A DNA stretch of 64,000 nt, taken from contig PLZB01000029.1 in assembly GCA_003151955.1 (NCBI GenBank), forward strand, positions 1 through 64,000. Direction: 5' to 3'. The notes below the pieces were generated by a model that was not told the origin of the DNA, searched no databases, and worked only from the letters and a program-made list of their open reading frames with translations. Numbering within the stretch: position 1 is the stretch's first letter; every line of letters begins with the position of its first letter. The translations under genes and the position numbers were made by a program. Positions 49,487-58,240 of the stretch are shown piece by piece. The stretch is from Acidimicrobiaceae bacterium. Lineage in GTDB: Bacteria; Actinomycetota; Acidimicrobiia; Acidimicrobiales; UBA8190.

Positions 49487-52400
49487 TCACCTGGCGGCCT
49501 GAATCAACTCCACTTCGCCGTCGCTGGACAGGAATCCCCGGCCTGGGACGAGCGGGACGTGGACCCGGGAGGGGAGCCGGACCCCCAGCAATTCACCGTC
49601 CTTGTCCAGCGCGGGCTGGAGGAGGATGCCAACCCGGGACCGACGGACGCGCTGGCTCCAGTGGCCGTACTGGGAGCGGAGCCCGTCGTTCTTCCCCGCC
49701 GCCACGATATGGAGGCCCGGTCGGACCATCGAGAGGACCTGGGTGATCCGGCCGGACGGGTCGTCCAGGATGTCGATGTCGTCCATCAGCAGCAACGCCG
49801 GTCCCGTTGCGAGCAAGAGGGTGTCGAGGAGGGAAGGCAGGTCATCGGGGTTCGTCACGATCCGGTCGAATGCCCCGCTCTCGGGCAGCGGAGAGCGGCG
49901 GCAGGCCACCCCCATCACCACCGCCCGGGGGTCGGCCCGGCGGACCGCAGCGGCAATCGTCAACAGGGTCGTGCTCTTCCCGGAACGGGACGGTCCGGCC
50001 ACGGTGCCGTGCTCGCCCTCGTAGAGCACCATGACCGCCGGGCCGAAATCGGAGTCCCGGATCCCGACGGTCAGCTCCCATCGGTCTCCGGCCAGGACCG
50101 TCTCCCGATCAAGCTGGTCGAGCACAACGTCGGAGGGAAGGTTCTGCACCCGGAGCGGGGCCCGGGCCGTGACGGGGGCCGCCGCCGCCACCTGCTCGAC
50201 GCAGGAGCCCAACGAGGGCAGGGGGGCCGCGAATTGGACGACCTGGCCTGTCGAGCCGAGGACGGCCCGACCCGCCGTGAAGGTCGGGAGGTTTCGCCGG
50301 GCCAATCCGACGGCGCCGTACTCGTTGAGGTCGGCCAGCCGGAACAGGACCTTGTTCTGGGTCGCCGCCGCCAGGGAGGTCGGTACCCCCCCAATCCGCG
50401 TCGCCACCGCCGCTGTCACCACTCGACACTCCGGGCCGTCGGCATAGATCCGCAGGAATTGCTCGAACACCGTGGTACCGGACGCCGATTCGTATGCGGA
50501 GCGGAATCCCTCGAAGTTGTCGACCAGCAGCACGATGAGTGGTTGTCCGGCGCGCTCCGCCGGAGTCATGGCGCGACGAATGGCCAACTCGTCGGCGATC
50601 TGGCGAAGCAGTCTCACTTGAAGCTCCCGGTCGGCCGAACCGACCACCGCTGCGCAGTGGGGCAGGCCCTTCAGGGGTTGAAGGTCGCCGGCTCCGAAGT
50701 CGAGGACGTAGAGGTGGACCTGATCGGGGCGGTACCGCCTGGCGAAGGACAAGGCGATGGTGGCGAGCGCTGTCGTCGTGCCCGCGCCGACGACCCCGTA
50801 GAGCAGGAGATTGCCCTCCCGCGTCGACCAGCCGACCGGATAGCGCAGTTGGGCATCGGGATCGTCCCCGAGGGCGACGACGAGCTCGTCGGGATCCCGG
50901 TCGCCATGGCGGGGTTCGAGCGCCAGGTCGTCCAGGGAGAGCACGTCCGGCAAGGGCCTCGGCCACCGACGGGGGGCGGCGGAGCCCCCGGTTCCGAAGA
51001 CGGTCCCGATGGCGTCGACCAGGAGCTTGAGCTCGGTCGGCCCGGGCTCGGCCGCCCGACGAGCATCCCTCGGGGTCGGGGTGGTGGATCCCAGGACAAA
51101 GGGGGTGACCGTTACCGCCGGGCCCGCCGGCCCATCGGCCACAGAGGTGGACCACCCGGTCTGGATGGGCACGATCTCGCCCTGGCCCACCCGGAAGAAG
51201 CCCCTTCCCTTGTGGTTGATCGTTGCGGCGTCGGGAATGCCGACGACATCCATCGAGTCCTGACGATCCTCGACCTGGAGGGAGATCCGCAACCTCGTGT
51301 TGGTGCGGATCTCGGCGTTGACGGCGGTCGAGGGCTTCTGCGTGGCCAGGAGAAGGTGGACCCCGAGGGAGCGTCCCCGGGCGGTCAGGTCAGCCAGGGC
51401 TGCGATCTCGTCGGCGAGATCCTTCGACATCGCCGCGAATTCGTCGATGATGACCACCAGACGGGGAACGTTCTCCACGGCGAGAGCCGCCTGATCACCG
51501 AACTGGCGGCGCTCGTTGAGTTCGATCAGGTCCTTGACCCCGGCAGTCTCGAAGACCTGTTCCCGGTGGAAGAGCTCGGCCCGCAGGCAGCGAAGCGATC
51601 GCTTGGCCAGGTTGACATCGAGGTCGTTGGCGTCGCCGACCAGGTGGGCCAATGACGTGAAGTCGGTGAACGTCGATCCCCCCTTGAAGTCGAACAGGGC
51701 GAAGGTCAATTCTGTCGGTGAGTATGTGGCGGCCAGGGACGCCACCAGGGTCTTGAGCAGCTCGCTCTTGCCCGAGCCGGTCGTCCCCCCGATCAACCCG
51801 TGGGGGCCGTGACGGTCGAGGTCGAGGACGAAGGGCCCTTCCTCGGACATTCCGACCGGGGCCCGGAGATGGTTGGCGTCCCTGTTCCGAGCCCACCGTT
51901 CGGAGACGACATCCGGGGTGAATCGGTCCACACCGAGGAGGGCACCGAGCCGGACGAGATCGGGGAGGACGGCGCCCTCCTGCTTGAGCTCGGGGTCGTC
52001 GTACCGGGCCAGCGCCAACCCGCAGGCCCGTGCCCGCTTTCCGTGCAGTTCGGAGACGAACAGACCGGACTGGGACGCGCCCTGCAACGTCTCGACCAGG
52101 GTCGTCTCGCCGACGTCGTCGATGGTGGCGATGGAGGTACAGGCCGCCGGGAGTCGGTCGGCGCTGTCGGCGAGCACGATGGCGGCAGCCGGCCCGCCCG
52201 CCCCCCGGAGCAGCTGGCGGGCCGGGCTGTTCCGTCCGGCCAGCAGCCCGGCCCCGTCGATCAGGAACAGCGTCGTCGGGGTGTGCTCCTTTTCTCCGGG
52301 CCGACGATCAGCCGGGGCGTCGACACCGATGGCCAGCAGCCTGGCCAGCAGGTCCTCGGCGTCCCGGCCCGCGGCCACCAGCCGTTCGTCGCCGTCGGGG

Positions 52401-53770
52401 GCTTCTGTCTCGAGAGGACGCGTGTGCGGCAGCCACTTCGTCCAGTCCCACGTCCCGTCCTCGTCGCCGGTGGCGGCGACGACGATGCGGAGATCTGCAG
52501 GTCCGTGGAGCACCGCCGCCTGGCACAGAAGGCTCCGGGCCACGCCCAGGGACCGTGATCGTGCCCCGACGATCCCGATCACGGCCCCCCCGCTCAGATC
52601 GGCGGCGATCGGGGCGCTCTCGATCCGACGGTGCCGGGCCAGCGCGTCGGCCACGTCGCCGCTCAGTGGTTCCTGCGGGTGTTTCAGGGTGGGCTGGAAC
52701 TGGACCGACCCGTATCCCAGGGACAGCCGCATGAAATCGGCGTGCCCGTCCCGTCGCTCCCACAGATGGGTGCTCGGGAGTAGTGCTCTCCGGAGCACCT
52801 CGGCGAGGTCCGGGAAGTCCTCCCGACGGCGGCCCGACTCCTGCTCGGACAACCGGGCCAGGTCGGTGGTGAAGGTCCCGACCCTGGTCCGGTACTCGGC
52901 CGTCGAGCGGCGGAGCGCCCGTCCCGACCGGTGCGAGGACTCCCAATGGTTCCACACCATCATCACCGGGCTGAGGAGGGCGAACATGCCGTAGAGCGCG
53001 TTCCGCATCACCACGATCATCACCAGCGCCATTCCGGCCGGAGCGACCAGGGCGGCGATGTTGAACGCGGGCTTCGACGCGCTGGCCGGCTCTGTGGGCG
53101 GATCCAGTGGCTCCGAGGGATGCGCCGGCAGGACCCGGGGCGGCCGGTTGACGTTGAGGGTCCCCAGGAGGGAGAGATCCCTGAACCGGTCGAGTCCTCT
53201 GGGCCGATCCTGTGGTTCGACCCGGAACACGACGAGGACGGTCCCAAGTTCGATAGGTGTTTCGACGGGAACCGGCGTCGGACCCAGGATCTCCTTGCCG
53301 CCGAGGTACGTCCCGGCCCGCTCCGAGCGGTTCACCACCGTCACCGCCCCCTCGGCGTCCACCTCGACCCGGCAGTGGGCTCGGGAGACCGTCTCGTCGC
53401 TCAGGACGATGTCGTTGTCGGCAGCTCGACCGACATCGAAACTCCCCGGCCCGATGACCTCTCGCCTCCCCGCCTCGGTGCCGGTCAGAACACACAGGGT
53501 GAGCGTTCCCGGAAAGGCCCTTTCAACGAAGGGGACCGGACCGGCCGCCTCGTGGTTGGCCAGGACGGCACCCTCGTAGATCCCTGCCTCGGAGATGGCG
53601 AGATCGCCCGAGATCGGCAACTCCTCGACGTAGAGGGTTTCTTCCCCCTCGACCCGTGCCGAGTCGGCCGCGTCCAGGGCGTGGGCCAGGTCGGCCACCG
53701 TGGCGTCGGGCCGGTTGACCCTCACATCGACGTCCCGACTGGTACTGCCGTCGGAGAAGACGAGCTTCAC
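49487..53770 (-). CDS. FHA-FtsK/SpoIIIE ATPase of type VII secretion (EccC/EssC type)
   Basis: The 1427-residue protein starts at a GTG. A ubiquitin-like/FHA N-terminus (the FHA signature VGRAADNDIVLSD...VSRAHCRVE near 108-135) is followed by two membrane spans (about 235-280) and three FtsK/SpoIIIE modules. Module 1 has Walker A GGTTGSGKSELL (about 660) and Walker B VVIIDEFAAM. Module 2 has GVVGAGTTTA (about 995), lacking the P-loop lysine. Module 3 has GPSRSGKSTTL (about 1263) and LLLMDDIDIL. FHA plus EssC-like layout resembles firmicute and some actinobacterial secretion ATPases rather than mycobacterial EccC. No EccB, EccD, EccE or mycosin gene is present in the window. It is convergent with the RHS gene. 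Confidence 0.9.
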   Translation of the reverse strand: MKLVFSDGSTSRDVDVRVNRPDATVADLAHALDAADSARVEGEETLYVEELPISGDLAISEAGIYEGAVLANHEAAGPVPFVERAFPGTLTLCVLTGTEAGRREVIGPGSFDVGRAADNDIVLSDETVSRAHCRVEVDAEGAVTVVNRSERAGTYLGGKEILGPTPVPVETPIELGTVLVVFRVEPQDRPRGLDRFRDLSLLGTLNVNRPPRVLPAHPSEPLDPPTEPASASKPAFNIAALVAPAGMALVMIVVMRNALYGMFALLSPVMMVWNHWESSHRSGRALRRSTAEYRTRVGTFTTDLARLSEQESGRRREDFPDLAEVLRRALLPSTHLWERRDGHADFMRLSLGYGSVQFQPTLKHPQEPLSGDVADALARHRRIESAPIAADLSGGAVIGIVGARSRSLGVARSLLCQAAVLHGPADLRIVVAATGDEDGTWDWTKWLPHTRPLETEAPDGDERLVAAGRDAEDLLARLLAIGVDAPADRRPGEKEHTPTTLFLIDGAGLLAGRNSPARQLLRGAGGPAAAIVLADSADRLPAACTSIATIDDVGETTLVETLQGASQSGLFVSELHGKRARACGLALARYDDPELKQEGAVLPDLVRLGALLGVDRFTPDVVSERWARNRDANHLRAPVGMSEEGPFVLDLDRHGPHGLIGGTTGSGKSELLKTLVASLAATYSPTELTFALFDFKGGSTFTDFTSLAHLVGDANDLDVNLAKRSLRCLRAELFHREQVFETAGVKDLIELNERRQFGDQAALAVENVPRLVVIIDEFAAMSKDLADEIAALADLTARGRSLGVHLLLATQKPSTAVNAEIRTNTRLRISLQVEDRQDSMDVVGIPDAATINHKGRGFFRVGQGEIVPIQTGWSTSVADGPAGPAVTVTPFVLGSTTPTPRDARRAAEPGPTELKLLVDAIGTVFGTGGSAAPRRWPRPLPDVLSLDDLALEPRHGDRDPDELVVALGDDPDAQLRYPVGWSTREGNLLLYGVVGAGTTTALATIALSFARRYRPDQVHLYVLDFGAGDLQPLKGLPHCAAVVGSADRELQVRLLRQIADELAIRRAMTPAERAGQPLIVLLVDNFEGFRSAYESASGTTVFEQFLRIYADGPECRVVTAAVATRIGGVPTSLAAATQNKVLFRLADLNEYGAVGLARRNLPTFTAGRAVLGSTGQVVQFAAPLPSLGSCVEQVAAAAPVTARAPLRVQNLPSDVVLDQLDRETVLAGDRWELTVGIRDSDFGPAVMVLYEGEHGTVAGPSRSGKSTTLLTIAAAVRRADPRAVVMGVACRRSPLPESGAFDRIVTNPDDLPSLLDTLLLATGPALLLMDDIDILDDPSGRITQVLSMVRPGLHIVAAGKNDGLRSQYGHWSQRVRRSRVGILLQPALDKDGELLGVRLPSRVHVPLVPGRGFLSSDGEVELIQAAR

Positions 53771-53854
53771 GACGCGGGCCTCCGACGACCCACCATCGCC
53801 CGACCCGGGCGGCCGATCGCCGACGGCGCTGATTCATGCTCCACCACGCCGGTG

Positions 53855-53860
53855 AGCCTA
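53855..53860 (-). promoter_or_regulatory. -10 box TAGGCT candidate for the secretion ATPase gene
   Basis: On the minus strand TAGGCT lies about 85 bases before the GTG at 53770. It is in the divergent gap with the glycan operon. Confidence 0.3.
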
Positions 53861-53944
53861 CGCGTTCCGCTCCTGGCGGACCGACCCCGGGAGCACCGGA
53901 TCGTGGCCGGCGGGCCGTCCGACGGGTGCCCGGGCTGCCCGGTC

Positions 53945-53950
53945 TACGAT
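53945..53950 (+). promoter_or_regulatory. -10 box TACGAT for the glycan operon
   Basis: The box ends eight bases before the GTG at 53959, fitting a leaderless transcript. Confidence 0.45.
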
Positions 53951-53958
53951 TGCGCCCC

Positions 53959-54984
53959 GTGAACCTCCTCGTCACCGGCGGTGCCGGATTCATCGGGTCG
54001 AACTTCGTCCGCTACTGGGTCGAGCACCACCCCGACGACGGTGTGGTGGCCTACGACGTCCTGACCTACGCCGGGAACGAGGCCAACCTCGACGACGTCG
54101 CCGATCGGATCACCTTCGTCCGTGGCGACATCTGCGATCCCGTCGCCGCCCTGGCCGCCTGTCGGGACCACCGGATCGACTGCGTCGTCCACTTCGCCGC
54201 CGAGTCCCACAACTCCCTCGCCATCTTGGACCCGGCCAGCTTCTTCCGGACCAACGTCCTCGGCACCCAGACCATGCTGGAGGCGGCCCGGCAGGCCGAG
54301 GTCCCCCGGTTCCACCACATCTCCACCTGCGAGGTCTACGGGGACCTCCCCCTCGACACCGACGAGGCTTTCACCGAGGACCACCCCTACCGGCCCCGGA
54401 CCCCCTACAACGCCTCGAAGGCCGGGGCCGACCACGCCGTCCGGGCCTACATCGAGACCTTCGGCACGGCGGCCACCATCACCAACTGCTCGAACAACTA
54501 CGGGCCCTACCAGTTCCCCGAGAAGGTCATCCCCCTCTTCACCGCCAACGCCCTCGACGACCGGCCCCTCCCTCTCTACGCCTCCACCCAGAACCGGCGG
54601 GAATGGCTCCATGTCACCGACCACTGCCGGGCCATCGAAGCCGTCTTGGAGCGGGGCCGGATCGGCGAGACCTACCACGTCGGGAGCGGGATCGAGGCCA
54701 GCATCGAGGAGATCGCCGACGCCGTCCTCGAGACCCTGGGCAAGCCCTCCTCCCTGAAGACGATCGTTCCCGACCGCCCCGGCCACGACCGGCGCTACCT
54801 CCTCGACTGCACCAAGATCCACACCGAGCTGGGCTGGAAGCCGACCATCGGCTTCGACGACGGCCTAGCCGAGACGGTCCGCTGGTATGCCGACAACCGG
54901 GCCTGGTGGGAGCCCCTGCGGGACCGGGCCCCCGTGGTCGAGACGGCCTGGACCGACGGTCCCCGATCGTCGAGCCCCGCCTGA
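53959..54984 (+). CDS. rmlB: dTDP-glucose 4,6-dehydratase-like enzyme
   Basis: The 341-residue SDR enzyme begins with NLLVTGGAGFIGSNFVRY (NAD-binding) and has Y150xxxK154 in YNASKAG. RmlB converts dTDP-glucose to the 4-keto-6-deoxy sugar. In typical RmlB the active-site triad reads TDE; here the same stretch is HISTCEVYGDL, with Cys124 in place of the aspartate that protonates the sugar. The rest of the fold, including NNYGPYQFPEKVIPLF and NRREWLHV, is standard. It may be a true dehydratase of a variant subgroup or act on another sugar. The GTG at 53959 is chosen because of the -10 box. The rmlD gene follows. Confidence 0.82.
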   Translation: MNLLVTGGAGFIGSNFVRYWVEHHPDDGVVAYDVLTYAGNEANLDDVADRITFVRGDICDPVAALAACRDHRIDCVVHFAAESHNSLAILDPASFFRTNVLGTQTMLEAARQAEVPRFHHISTCEVYGDLPLDTDEAFTEDHPYRPRTPYNASKAGADHAVRAYIETFGTAATITNCSNNYGPYQFPEKVIPLFTANALDDRPLPLYASTQNRREWLHVTDHCRAIEAVLERGRIGETYHVGSGIEASIEEIADAVLETLGKPSSLKTIVPDRPGHDRRYLLDCTKIHTELGWKPTIGFDDGLAETVRWYADNRAWWEPLRDRAPVVETAWTDGPRSSSPA

Positions 54985-54998
54985 GCGGGACCGGGCCC

Positions 54999-55922
54999 GT
55001 GCGGATCCTCGTCACCGGAGCCCGGGGTCAGCTCGGGACCGACCTCCTGGCCGCCCTGTCCGGGGAGGTCCCGGCGGGAGGCCTGACCGACGATCCCCGG
55101 ACCGGGCGGCTGGGGACGAGGGAAGCCTGCGACGTCACCGGGACGGACCTCCCCGAGCTCGACATCACCGATCGGTCGGCCGTGCTCCGCACCCTGACCG
55201 ACCTCCGGCCGGAGGTGGTGATCCACGGGGCCGCCTTCACCGCCGTCGACGCCTGCGAGAGCGACCCCGACACCGCCTTCGCCGTCAACGCCCTGGCCAC
55301 CCGTCATCTGGCCGAAGGGGCCCGGGCCGTCGGGGCCCACCTCCTCTACGTCTCCACCGACTACGTCTTCGACGGGACGTCGCCCCGGCCCTACCTCGAA
55401 TGGGACCGGCCCTGCCCCCTCTCGGTCTACGGCCGGAGCAAGTACGGCGGTGAGCTGGAGTTGGGTCCGGGGGACACCATCGTCAGGACCTCCTGGGTCT
55501 GCGGGGCCCACGGCGCCAACATGGTGAAGACCGTCCTCCGGCTGGCCCGCCAGCCCGGCCCCCTCCGGTTCGTCGACGACCAGCGGGGGAGTCCCACCTT
55601 CACCGCCGACCTGGCCGGGGCCATCGCCGTCCTCGCCACCGAGCGCAGGCCGGGGACCTTCCACGTGACCAACCAGGGCGTCACTTCCTGGTACGAGTTC
55701 GCCCGGGCCGTCCTCGAGGCGGCCGGGCTCGATCCGGCCCGGGTCGAGCCGATCGCCACCTCGGACCTCGACCCTCCCCGGCCCGCTCCCCGACCGGCCA
55801 ACTCGGCCCTCGAGAATGCCGCCCTCCGGCTCGGGGGGCTCCCCCTCCTGCCCGACTGGCGTGACGCCCTGGCCCGGCTCGTGACCGCCCTCGACCCCAC
55901 CCCCACGGAGGTGTCCCCGTGA
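54999..55922 (+). CDS. rmlD: dTDP-4-dehydrorhamnose reductase
   Basis: The 307-residue reductase performs the last step of dTDP-L-rhamnose synthesis with NAD(P)H. The N-terminal RILVTGARGQLGTDLL, the segment AAFTAVDACESD (the ..VDxAE-like motif) and the catalytic YGRSKYGGE are present, as is RTSWVCG before the sugar-binding part. The GTG start is 14 bases after rmlB. No rmlA or rmlC is adjacent; the nucleotidyltransferase at 60766 might take the rmlA role. The stop overlaps the next start (GTGA). Confidence 0.88.
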   Translation: MRILVTGARGQLGTDLLAALSGEVPAGGLTDDPRTGRLGTREACDVTGTDLPELDITDRSAVLRTLTDLRPEVVIHGAAFTAVDACESDPDTAFAVNALATRHLAEGARAVGAHLLYVSTDYVFDGTSPRPYLEWDRPCPLSVYGRSKYGGELELGPGDTIVRTSWVCGAHGANMVKTVLRLARQPGPLRFVDDQRGSPTFTADLAGAIAVLATERRPGTFHVTNQGVTSWYEFARAVLEAAGLDPARVEPIATSDLDPPRPAPRPANSALENAALRLGGLPLLPDWRDALARLVTALDPTPTEVSP

Positions 55923-57217
55923 GCCGGTTCCGGAGCTCGAAGATCGCCGTGATCGGCGCCGGCTACGTCGGCCTGACCTCGGCGGCCTGTCTGGCCCATC
56001 TCGGCCACGAGGTGGTCTGCGGCGAGATCGACCCGGCCAAGGTGGAGCGGCTCCAGCGGGGGGAGCCCACCATCGTGGAGGAGGGGCTGGGCCAGATGCT
56101 CCGGGAAGGCCTCGACTCCGGTCGGCTCCGCTTCGTCGTCGGCGCCGCCGCCGCCGCCGAGGGGGCCGAATTCGTCTTCCTCTGCGTCCCCACCCCCCAG
56201 GACGACGACGGGTCCGCCGACGTCACCGCCCTCGAGGAGGCCGCCGGCGAGATCGGCCCCGTCCTCAGTCGGGGGGCCGTCGTCGTGAACAAGTCGACGG
56301 TGCCGGTGGGCTCGACCCTGCTCGTCGAGCAGCTCCTCAACCGATCCGACGTCTCGGTCGTCTCCAATCCCGAGTTCCTCCGGGAGGGGACCGCCGTCCA
56401 CGACTCCCTCCATCCCGACCGGGTCGTCGTCGGTGCCGACGACCAGGCCGCCGCGGCTCGGGTGGGAGCCCTCTTCGCCTCCACTCGGGCCCCCCTGATC
56501 GTCACGGACGCCAAGACGGCCGAGACCATCAAGTACGCCTCCAACGCCTTTCTGGCCACCAAGCTCAGCTTCGTCAACGCCGTCGCCAACGTCTGCGAGG
56601 CGGTCGGCGCCGACGTCCGCGACGTCCTGCTCGGGATGGCCTACGACCACCGGATCGGGTTCGACTACCTCCGGCCGGGGCCGGGTTGGGGCGGGTCCTG
56701 CCTGCCCAAGGACACCCGGGCCCTGGTCCACATGGCCGAGGAGTCCGGCTACGACTTCTCCCTCCTCCGGGGCGTCATCGCCACCAACGAGGCCCAGCTG
56801 GTCTCGGTGGTGACGAAGATCCGTCGGGCTGCCGGCGGCGACCTCTCCGGCCGCCATGTGGCCGCCTGGGGGCTCACCTTCAAGGCCGGGACCGACGACA
56901 GGCGGGACTCCCCGGCCGTTGAGATCATCCGGCGGCTCCTGGCCGCGGGGGCGACCGTCCATGTCTTCGACCCGACCGTGACCGGTCCGGTCGGAGAATT
57001 TCCCGAGGGCGTCGTGGTCCACGACGACGCCTACGCCCCCTGTGCCGGGGCGGCCGTGGCGGTCGTCCTGACGGAGTGGGAGGAGTTCCGCTGGCTCGAC
57101 TTCGGCAAGGTGAGGGACCTCCTGGCCGCGCCGGCCATCGTCGACACCCGGAACCTTCTCGACCCGGCCTCCCTCCGCCGCATCGGCTTCAGCTACGTCG
57201 GCCTGGGCCGCCCGTGA
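55919..57217 (+). CDS. ugd: UDP-glucose 6-dehydrogenase
   Basis: The 432-residue enzyme oxidises UDP-glucose to UDP-glucuronate with two NAD+. The N-terminal IGAGYVGLTSAACLAHLGH binds NAD, KSTVPVGS and NPEFLREGTAVHD are family signatures, and the catalytic cysteine lies in GWGGSCLPKDTRAL. The C-terminal UDP-binding domain is present. GDP-mannose dehydrogenase is possible, but the next gene uses UDP-glucuronate, which supports ugd. It is coupled by GTGA overlaps on both sides. Confidence 0.9.
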   Translation: MSRFRSSKIAVIGAGYVGLTSAACLAHLGHEVVCGEIDPAKVERLQRGEPTIVEEGLGQMLREGLDSGRLRFVVGAAAAAEGAEFVFLCVPTPQDDDGSADVTALEEAAGEIGPVLSRGAVVVNKSTVPVGSTLLVEQLLNRSDVSVVSNPEFLREGTAVHDSLHPDRVVVGADDQAAAARVGALFASTRAPLIVTDAKTAETIKYASNAFLATKLSFVNAVANVCEAVGADVRDVLLGMAYDHRIGFDYLRPGPGWGGSCLPKDTRALVHMAEESGYDFSLLRGVIATNEAQLVSVVTKIRRAAGGDLSGRHVAAWGLTFKAGTDDRRDSPAVEIIRRLLAAGATVHVFDPTVTGPVGEFPEGVVVHDDAYAPCAGAAVAVVLTEWEEFRWLDFGKVRDLLAAPAIVDTRNLLDPASLRRIGFSYVGLGRP

Positions 57218-58197
57218 CGGGGCCGGCCGGCGTGGGTCGTCGGGTGGCGGTCACCGGTGGGGCCGGCTTCCTGGGCTCCCACCTCTGCGACGCCCTCCTG
57301 GATCGGGGCGACCGGGTCGTCTGCGTCGACGACCTCTCCACCGGACGCCTCGCCAACGTCGCCCATCTGGAGGACCACCCCGGTTTCGAGCTGGCCCTGG
57401 CCGACGTGGCCCGGGAGCTCCCCGTCGACGGTCACGTCGATGCCGTTCTCCACTTCGCCAGCGCCGCGTCCCCGCCCGAGTACCTGGCCCGCCCCCTCGC
57501 CACCATGGCCGCCGGGAGCGAGGGGACCCGCCTCGGCCTCGAGCTGGCCGCCCGCCACGGCGCCCGTTTCCTCCTGGCCTCGACGAGCGAGATCTACGGC
57601 GACCCCGCCCTCCATCCCCAACCCGAGTCCTACTGGGGCAACGTGAACCCCACCGGTCCCCGGAGCGTCTACGACGAGGCCAAGCGGTTCGCCGAGGCCC
57701 TGACCTCGGCCTACCGTCGGACCGAGGGCGTCGACACCGCCATCGTCCGGATCTTCAACACCTACGGACCCCGGCTCCGGCCCGGCGACGGCCGCGTCGT
57801 CTCGAACTTCCTGGTCCAGGCGGTCGAGGGCCGACCCCTCACCGTCTACGGCGACGGGAGCCAGACCCGGAGCCTCTGCTTCGTCGACGATCAGGTGGCC
57901 GGGATCCTGGCCCTCCTCGACTCGTCGGAGACGGGTCCCCTCAATATCGGCAACCCGGAGGAGATCAGCATCGGGGAGCTGGCCGGACTGGTGCTCGAGC
58001 TCACCGGCTCGGCCTCCGGGATCGTCCACCGCCCCCTCCCCGCCGACGACCCCGTCCGGCGCCGCCCCGACATCACCGAGGCCCGCCGCCGGCTGGGCTG
58101 GGAGCCGGTGGTGGCTCTGGCCGACGGCCTGGCCCGGACCCTGGACCACCTGATCCGCCAGGAGCACGTGGCCGCCCACCCCCCCGTCGGGCCATGA
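57214..58197 (+). CDS. uxs: UDP-glucuronate decarboxylase (UDP-xylose synthase) type SDR
   Basis: The 327-residue NAD-dependent enzyme would turn UDP-glucuronate into UDP-xylose (or the 4-keto pentose). GGAGFLGSHLCDALL binds NAD. The segment ESYWGNVNPTGPRSVYDEAKRFAE contains the YxxxK pair and the NP.G.RS.YDE pattern specific to this family, and FNTYGPRLRPGDGRVVSNF supports it. The preceding gene makes its substrate. Plain GalE-type epimerase is less likely given these motifs. Confidence 0.87.
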   Translation: MTGPAGVGRRVAVTGGAGFLGSHLCDALLDRGDRVVCVDDLSTGRLANVAHLEDHPGFELALADVARELPVDGHVDAVLHFASAASPPEYLARPLATMAAGSEGTRLGLELAARHGARFLLASTSEIYGDPALHPQPESYWGNVNPTGPRSVYDEAKRFAEALTSAYRRTEGVDTAIVRIFNTYGPRLRPGDGRVVSNFLVQAVEGRPLTVYGDGSQTRSLCFVDDQVAGILALLDSSETGPLNIGNPEEISIGELAGLVLELTGSASGIVHRPLPADDPVRRRPDITEARRRLGWEPVVALADGLARTLDHLIRQEHVAAHPPVGP

Positions 58198-58240
58198 TGC
58201 AGGCCGACGGACCCACCTCGACCCGAAGGAGTTGACCGGC

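Noticed and set aside
35069-53770. Prophage or contractile injection system
   Set aside because: The FtsK-like and RHS genes could suggest it, but there are no structural, portal, VgrG, Hcp or baseplate genes, and WXG100 partners point to type VII secretion.
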